Of a DNA stretch of 11,014 nucleotides, positions 7,030 through 11,014 are shown piece after piece (position 1 is the first letter of the stretch; every line of letters begins with the position of its first letter). The translations under genes were made by a program, and so were the position numbers. This stretch comes from an uncultured Veillonella sp. (GTDB lineage: Bacteria > Bacillota > Negativicutes > Veillonellales > Veillonellaceae): the NCBI RefSeq assembly GCF_905209685.1, contig NZ_CAJLUB010000054.1, forward strand, positions 1-11,014. The letters run 5' to 3'. Under the pieces are notes generated by a model. That model was not told the origin of the DNA. It did no database searches and saw only the letters and a program-made list of their open reading frames with translations.

Positions 7030-7529
7030 GTTTCCGAAACTTCTTGATGTAAAGCTTCAATAGATTCTACACCAGCACTTCTTAAAAACTCGTCGGTTGT
7101 GCCATAAAGAATAGGTCTACCTACAGTATCTTTATGACCTAGCTCAGCAATAAGAGATCGAGTGAGTAATTGTTTAATAATCTTATCACTATTTACACCG
7201 CGGATTTCTTCAATTTCAGCTTTAGTTATAGGTTGTTTATAGGCTATAACAGCTAATGTTTCCATCGCTGCATTAGATAGTTTATCTTCTCGCTTACGTA
7301 TATGACCTACATAATCAGCGCTTTCCATAGCGCTAACTAACTCAACACCAGCCCCTGATACTCTCAATCGGATACCTCGGTTTTGGTCTTCAAGCTCACG
7401 TTGTAATGTTTCTATATAGTCCTGTACTTCCTCTGTTGAAAGTCCGAATACTTCTCCAAGCATATCGATTGATATAGGCTTTGCCGATGAAAACAATACG
7501 GCCTCTAAATGCATTGTTGGTAAGCTCAT
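7020..7529 (-). CDS. scpB: Segregation and condensation protein B
   Basis: Dimeric winged-helix subunit of the SMC-ScpA-ScpB condensin that compacts and separates chromosomes; it binds ScpA as a kleisin-interacting pair. The 169-aa length is slightly shorter than the usual 180-200. The N-terminal winged helix covers about 1-80. The second one holds the family signature LSNAAMETLAVIAYKQPITK (84-103), EIEEIRGV (105-112) and VGRPILYGTT (136-145). The ATG has an AAGGGGG ribosome binding site (7534-7540) four bases upstream and lies 12 nt after the scpA stop, as in the conserved scpAB pair. No SMC gene is in the window. The acidic C-terminal tail (EALHQEVSETEG) overlaps the rluB ribosome binding site. 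Confidence 0.95.
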   Translation of the reverse strand: MSLPTMHLEAVLFSSAKPISIDMLGEVFGLSTEEVQDYIETLQRELEDQNRGIRLRVSGAGVELVSAMESADYVGHIRKREDKLSNAAMETLAVIAYKQPITKAEIEEIRGVNSDKIIKQLLTRSLIAELGHKDTVGRPILYGTTDEFLRSAGVESIEALHQEVSETEG

Positions 7530-7541
7530 ATAGCCCCCTTT

Positions 7542-8267
7542 CTATACGGTACCTTCTAAGGCTGCAGTGAATACAATATCATCCTCTTCATAGCGCATTT
7601 CCATGATTTGTTGTTTCAACAATTCTAAAACAGCCATAAAGATCGTTACCATACCACTTTTTGTTTCAATTGCTACTAATAACTCTCTAAAATGTAAACT
7701 TTCACCACGACGTATACGACTAGATAAAGACAGAATCATATCTTCTAAGCTATAACTGTCTTTTTCAACCTTTACTTCACGAATAGGTTCCTCTTCAGGT
7801 AATTCCTTAGCTCGCTTTAAGGTTTGATAAAAAATTTCGTATAATTGGGAAAGTTCTAAATTATATACATTATCTAATCCAAGTACGCTTGTTTCTTCAG
7901 GTCTACTAAATATATTGGCAGAAACAGCTGTACGCTCCATTAATAGAGCTGTAAAATCCTTGATTTTCTTAAACTCTACTAATTTTGCTACCAATTCATC
8001 ACGTGGATCCTCAGCTTCATCTGGCTCAGGTTCAGCTTTAGGCAGTAACATACGCGATTTAATCTGCAATAAGGTAGATGCCATTACAAGAAACTCACTA
8101 CTATAATGAATATCAAAGTGATTCCAATTATCTAAATATTCCAAGTATTGACTCGTAATTTCAACGATAGGAATATCGGTGATTTCTATTTTATGTTTTT
8201 CAATGAGATGTAAAAGCAAGTCTAAAGGACCTTCAAAAACATCTAACTTATAATTATAATCTCCCAT
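7542..8267 (-). CDS. scpA: Segregation and condensation protein A (kleisin)
   Basis: Kleisin subunit that bridges the SMC head and neck and recruits ScpB. It has 241 aa with the start used here. The N-terminal SMC-neck binding part is YKLDVFEGPLDLLLHLIEKH (6-25), ending in QIKSRMLLP (68-76). A charged acidic linker follows (80-90, EPDEAEDPRDE), then the ScpB-binding middle. The C-terminal winged helix includes SSRIRRGE (182-189) and VTIFMAVLELLK (207-218). The frame is open to a TTG at 8276, but the ATG at 8267 has AAGGA nine bases upstream while the TTG lies too close to it, so the ATG is preferred. It is the first gene of the seven-gene operon and is transcribed from the promoter at 8305-8334. 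Confidence 0.94.
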   Translation of the reverse strand: MGDYNYKLDVFEGPLDLLLHLIEKHKIEITDIPIVEITSQYLEYLDNWNHFDIHYSSEFLVMASTLLQIKSRMLLPKAEPEPDEAEDPRDELVAKLVEFKKIKDFTALLMERTAVSANIFSRPEETSVLGLDNVYNLELSQLYEIFYQTLKRAKELPEEEPIREVKVEKDSYSLEDMILSLSSRIRRGESLHFRELLVAIETKSGMVTIFMAVLELLKQQIMEMRYEEDDIVFTAALEGTV

Positions 8268-8281
8268 AAACCCCAATCCTT
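8265..8281 (-). promoter_or_regulatory. Ribosome binding site deciding the scpA start
   Basis: On the minus strand AAGGA (8277-8281) is followed by nine bases and ATG (8265-8267). The alternative TTG at 8274-8276 is directly adjacent to the purine run and could not use it. Confidence 0.65.
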
Positions 8282-8304
8282 AGAAAATATACTTTAACTA
8301 TATA

Positions 8305-8334
8305 ATTATAAAGCATTTATAGTAGTACTTTCAA
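8305..8334 (-). promoter_or_regulatory. Promoter of the scpA-scpB-rluB-cmk-plsC-ispH operon
   Basis: On the minus strand TTGAAA (8329-8334, five of six consensus bases) is separated by 18 nt from a perfect TATAAT (8305-8310). Transcription would begin near 8298, giving a leader of about 30 nt. It is the best promoter match in the divergent region and sits correctly ahead of the first gene of the operon. Confidence 0.7.
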
Positions 8335-8346
8335 ATAATTGTTTTT

Positions 8347-8376
8347 TTTACAGTCATCTGCTATCTTTATTATAGT
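8347..8376 (+). promoter_or_regulatory. Promoter of the phosphoethanolamine transferase-like gene
   Basis: TTTACA (8347-8352) and TATAGT (8371-8376) each match five of six sigma-A consensus bases, with an 18-nt spacer. An eight-T run lies just upstream and overlaps the -35. A start near 8383 would give a leader of about 50 nt. The -35 lies only 12 bp from the -35 of the opposite promoter. Confidence 0.6.
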
Positions 8377-8418
8377 AATTATTATATATTATGAAAAAAA
8401 TTTATTGTGTATTCCTAC

Positions 8419-8436
8419 AAGAGGGGATTTATTATG
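8419..8436 (+). promoter_or_regulatory. Ribosome binding site deciding the transferase start
   Basis: AAGAGGGG (8419-8426) lies seven bases before ATG at 8434. It falls inside the longer open frame that begins with GTG at 8407, so the ATG is the better start. Confidence 0.75.
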
Positions 8437-10266
8437 TTATCTAGTTTAAAGCAAATTGGGAGAAACCCCATCTTTCGCTTTGGTATCATTGGTATTGTTT
8501 TATATATAGCTCTATTTTTCATCTATGAACCTATTACACTAGGACTAGATGTTGAAGATATAACAATTTTAGCAGTACCAACAATTGTAGGTACTTTTTT
8601 ATTTCAATACTTTATGGGCTGTACAGTTTTTCATAGACCATTTTTAGGATATGGCTTGGTCGGTATTCTTTGGGCTCTTACATTCCCACTCCTTTTCCAC
8701 TGGTCCTATGTTAAGCCTTTATATTTCTATGAATTCGCTAATGACTTCTTATTTGGCCTACTCATTTTTATGGGCTTATCTGGAATTCAATTCTTACTAA
8801 ATCAAACGAATCGCCTTCATAAAACCACATCATTAATCATGGCAATCATTACCATGATATTAAGTCTTATTCCATTCTTACAAATTGGATATTACTTAAC
8901 TACATGGCATTGTTTAACGCCAGCTAGTTTACTAGCAGTATATATGACAAACCCTGAGGAAGCCTTTGGATTCTTAAAAAATGCTGCTGGTATTCCTGGT
9001 CTTATCGCTGTTGGTATCGGTCTAGTAGCTTGGACGTATCTACTCTACTGGTCTAATCTAGGAATGAAAGCAGTGGTAAACTTAAATACTACACGACCTA
9101 TGCGCTCCACATTACTCATTGTGTCTATAGTAGCATTCTTAGTATATGTACCATTCTTCTTATTCCCTAAAACATGTATTGTAGCAAATTGGATTGCTGC
9201 TGGCGATTATGTAAAACAGATGCAACAATATAATGATAACCATCATTTAGTTTTCGATTCCTTCAATTTAGATACAAAGGAAACCTCTGCCAATAAAACA
9301 CCAGGTACGATCATATTAGTAATTGGTGAGTCTAGTTCTCGTGATTATATGAAGGTTTATAATCAAAACTTCCCTTATGACGATACACCATGGCAAGGTA
9401 ATATGCGCTCTGATAACAAAGATTTTATATTCTTTGATAACGCATATTCATCCTATGTACAAACTGTACCTACCCTAGAACGCGCTCTATCCGAACGCAA
9501 TCAATATGATGATAAACCATTCCTTGATTCAGCAAACATCTTAGACGTAGCTAAAAAGGCTGGTTATACTACTTCTTGGTTTAGTAACCAAGGTGTATTT
9601 GGTGAATACGATACAGCCATTTCTCTAATGGCCAAAACAGCAGATACTACAAAATGGTCTCACGAATCATATGCATTCTCTGACCGCTATGATGAATCTT
9701 TATTGCCTTTATTACAATCTGTAGATCCTACGAAAAATAACTTTATTGTTATTCATATCATGGGGAGCCATATTTATTACAATGACCGTTACCCTCATGA
9801 GTTTAGTAAATGGAAACAAGGCCCGTATCCAGATGGCCAAGAAGCATATGCTAATAGCCAACTTTATACTGATTGGTTATTACAACAAATCTATACGTAT
9901 GGTAAGGAAAAATTAAACTTACAAGCTATGGTCTATTTCTCTGACCACGGTGAAAGTTTAGATAAATCTCATAACCCAGATACATTTGACTTTGTTATGA
10001 CTCACATTCCATTCTGGATTTATTTATCTCCTCAATATCGTGCAGCGTATCCTCAAACTGCAGAGGAACTTACTAAGCACGAACATCAATACTTTACAAA
10101 TGATTTACTATATGACACATTAATCGGTCTTATGCATGCACCTAACCAACGTTATGATGCAACACGAGACTTCAGTAATGATAAGTATCGATTTAATTTA
10201 CATAACCTTACTACCTTACTAGGGGAACAACCATTAACTAACGATCCTGTAAATGCAGGTAAATAA
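8434..10266 (+). CDS. Membrane phosphoethanolamine transferase-like protein (EptA/CptA sulfatase-fold family)
   Basis: Predicted inner-membrane enzyme that moves phosphoethanolamine from phosphatidylethanolamine to an envelope acceptor such as lipid A or LPS core. The 610-aa protein has about six to seven hydrophobic segments in residues 17-245 (for example 43-62, 71-89, 132-154, 184-205 and 225-245). The extracytoplasmic alkaline-phosphatase-fold domain runs from about 250 to the end. Metal and active-site features are visible: VIGESSSRDY with E299, T344 in YVQTVPTLERALS as probable nucleophile (T347 is the alternative), HIMGSH at 441-446, SDHGES with D504 and H505, and H524 in THIPFW. The layout and the spacing after the Thr resemble CptA more than LtaS. 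It stands alone, divergent from scpA, with its own promoter. The acceptor is unknown; base composition looks like the neighbours. Confidence 0.8.
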   Translation: MLSSLKQIGRNPIFRFGIIGIVLYIALFFIYEPITLGLDVEDITILAVPTIVGTFLFQYFMGCTVFHRPFLGYGLVGILWALTFPLLFHWSYVKPLYFYEFANDFLFGLLIFMGLSGIQFLLNQTNRLHKTTSLIMAIITMILSLIPFLQIGYYLTTWHCLTPASLLAVYMTNPEEAFGFLKNAAGIPGLIAVGIGLVAWTYLLYWSNLGMKAVVNLNTTRPMRSTLLIVSIVAFLVYVPFFLFPKTCIVANWIAAGDYVKQMQQYNDNHHLVFDSFNLDTKETSANKTPGTIILVIGESSSRDYMKVYNQNFPYDDTPWQGNMRSDNKDFIFFDNAYSSYVQTVPTLERALSERNQYDDKPFLDSANILDVAKKAGYTTSWFSNQGVFGEYDTAISLMAKTADTTKWSHESYAFSDRYDESLLPLLQSVDPTKNNFIVIHIMGSHIYYNDRYPHEFSKWKQGPYPDGQEAYANSQLYTDWLLQQIYTYGKEKLNLQAMVYFSDHGESLDKSHNPDTFDFVMTHIPFWIYLSPQYRAAYPQTAEELTKHEHQYFTNDLLYDTLIGLMHAPNQRYDATRDFSNDKYRFNLHNLTTLLGEQPLTNDPVNAGK

Positions 10267-10371
10267 TCTGGACTATTTCTTGCACTGAGTTAGGCATATT
10301 AATCTGTTATCAGTAAAGCATATAATTATGTAATAATAGCCAGTTAAGGTTATAGTAAAGTAATAAAAAAC

Positions 10372-10403
10372 AAAAAGAGATGAGTTAAAACTCATCTCTT
10401 TTT
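10372..10403. terminator. Bidirectional terminator between convergent genes
   Basis: Arms 10372-10384 and 10391-10403 form a 13-bp perfect stem with a 6-nt TTAAAA loop. Both sides carry T-tracts: TTTTTTT on the plus strand, and TTTTTG followed by six T on the minus strand. It can end the transferase transcript and the DUF523 transcript. The right arm includes the last codons and the TGA stop (10392-10394) of the DUF523 gene. The 105 bp between the transferase stop and this hairpin (10267-10371) show nothing else I can support. Confidence 0.9.
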
Positions 10404-10847
10404 TTGTCTTATTAATAGATCAATATCATCTTCTGTATACACTTCAATATTATTCTTTAATAGAGCCTCTACAGTGCATCCATGACCATCCCGTAGGGTT
10501 TTACTAAAGGTGCCATCGTAAATACGCTTATAGCCGCAACTAGGGCTTTTTGCTTTCATTAGAGCCCGATTACACCCATTTTGAAAAGCTATATCTAATG
10601 TATTCTGAGCGCCTATAAGGAATTCTTTAGTTACATCAGTCCCATTAGCCGTACATATACGTTCTCCTTGTCGCTCTGCAGGATCACGCGGTGTACTAAG
10701 TCCACCTAATACTTCTGGACATACAGGTACTAAATCAAACATTTCTTTTAACAATGGTAATTTCCCTATATAATTATCTTTTCCATCATAACGACATGAT
10801 ACGCCGCATAGACATTCACTAATTAGCAATTTAGGTTTCTTATTCAT
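10392..10847 (-). CDS. DUF523 family protein, possible TudS-like thiouracil desulfurase
   Basis: Small cytosolic cysteine-rich protein of 151 aa, the usual length for stand-alone DUF523 proteins. The signature ECLCGVSCRYDG (11-22) has C12, C14 and C18. Further Cys are in PVCPEVLGGLSTPRDPAE (C43), at C65 and C92, in SPSCGY (C104) and at C124. Some DUF523 members (TudS) are Fe-S enzymes that remove sulfur from thiouracil, with three conserved Cys binding the cluster; whether this protein does so is inference. No DUF1722 domain is attached. The ATG is the only sensible start, since an in-frame stop lies about 21 nt upstream. No Shine-Dalgarno sequence is visible, so the transcript may be leaderless or poorly translated, and I find no convincing promoter. 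It lies downstream of the tRNA-Leu terminator and ends in the shared hairpin. Confidence 0.88.
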   Translation of the reverse strand: MNKKPKLLISECLCGVSCRYDGKDNYIGKLPLLKEMFDLVPVCPEVLGGLSTPRDPAERQGERICTANGTDVTKEFLIGAQNTLDIAFQNGCNRALMKAKSPSCGYKRIYDGTFSKTLRDGHGCTVEALLKNNIEVYTEDDIDLLIRQKKR

Positions 10848-10889
10848 AGTATTATTTAATATGTAGTATTAAAACTTAATTTACATAAG

Positions 10890-10916
10890 AAAAAAAGACT
10901 AACCGAAGTTAGTCTT
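10890..10916 (-). terminator. Rho-independent terminator of the tRNA-Leu transcript
   Basis: On the minus strand AAGACTAAC-TTCG-GTTAGTCTT (arms 10908-10916 and 10895-10903) forms a 9-bp stem closed by a stable cUUCGg tetraloop, followed by a run of T (10890-10896). The stem begins three bases after the encoded CCA of the tRNA, so it also forms the tRNA's 3' trailer. Confidence 0.9.
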
Positions 10917-10919
10917 AAT

Positions 10920-11008
10920 TGGTGCCGAGGACCGGAATCGAACCGGTACGGTTGTTTCCAACCGACGGATTTTAAGTCCGTTGCGTCTGCCTGTTCCGCC
11001 ACCCCGGC
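10920..11008 (-). tRNA. tRNA-Leu (anticodon UAA)
   Basis: An 89-nt class II tRNA on the minus strand. The acceptor arm GCCGGGG pairs with CCTCGGC (one G-U pair), followed by A73 and an encoded CCA at 10920-10922. The anticodon stem-loop is ACGGA-CTTAAAA-TCCGT, with anticodon TAA reading UUA. The long variable arm CGGTTG-GAAA-CAACCG is typical of tRNA-Leu, and the T arm is ACCGG-TTCGATT-CCGGT. Whether it is a single gene or the last of a cluster lies beyond the window edge. Confidence 0.96.
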
Positions 11009-11014
11009 ATGGGT

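Noticed and set aside
7019..7060. N-terminal extension of RluB from TTG at 7060
   Set aside because: It would overlap scpB by 41 nt and adds a basic tail not found before the S4 domain; the ATG at 7018 has a ribosome binding site.
8301..8310. Palindrome TATAATTATA as a possible operator
   Set aside because: It coincides with the -10 box in very AT-rich DNA, and short AT palindromes are expected there by chance.
8407..8433. N-terminal extension of the transferase from GTG at 8407
   Set aside because: The clear ribosome binding site lies inside this extension, seven bases before the ATG at 8434.
1..11014. CRISPR array, insertion sequence, phage or attachment site
   Set aside because: No spaced direct repeats, transposase or integrase motifs were seen. 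The tRNA-Leu 3' end is not repeated within the window.

Overview
The window looks like a core chromosomal segment of a low-GC, Negativicutes-type bacterium, most probably Veillonella or a close relative. This is inferred from gene content, not from a database search. Three things point that way: an IspH-ribosomal S1 fusion, as known from Clostridia and Negativicutes; Gram-positive-style gene order (scpA-scpB-rluB, and cmk close to an S1 gene and der); and a phosphoethanolamine transferase that makes sense in a diderm cell with LPS.

Layout. From about 8300 down to 1802 the minus strand carries one tightly packed operon: scpA, scpB, rluB, a HI0933/YhiN-type flavoprotein, cmk, plsC and a 632-aa ispH-S1 fusion. 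Gaps are 12, 1, -4, 8, 1 and -10 nt. It starts at a good sigma-A-like promoter (8305-8334) and ends at a 15-bp perfect terminator hairpin (1802-1836). Just past the hairpin a second minus-strand unit begins, der-plsY, joined by a TAATG overlap; plsY runs off the left edge. On the plus strand, divergent from scpA, a single gene for a membrane phosphoethanolamine transferase-like protein (8434-10266) has its own promoter. It converges on a DUF523/TudS-like gene (10392-10847, minus), and the two share a bidirectional terminator. At the right edge is tRNA-Leu(UAA) on the minus strand, with encoded CCA and a terminator 3 nt downstream.

How the genes fit together. The operon is housekeeping: condensin accessory subunits (ScpA/B), 23S rRNA pseudouridylation (RluB), CMP/dCMP phosphorylation (Cmk), phosphatidic acid synthesis (PlsC, with PlsY in the next unit), the last step of the MEP isoprenoid pathway (IspH), an S1-domain RNA-binding protein, and the 50S assembly GTPase Der. 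It links ribosome maturation, chromosome segregation and membrane supply. There is no mobile element, CRISPR array, phage gene or obvious defence system.

The best lead is inside the ispH-S1 fusion. An eight-base Shine-Dalgarno sequence, AAGGAGGT, lies 10 nt before an in-frame ATG (codon 273) exactly at the domain junction, and codon use changes abruptly there: 8 of 27 Glu codons are GAG before it and none of about 40 after it. This suggests that the S1 part is also made alone, at a higher level, from an internal start.
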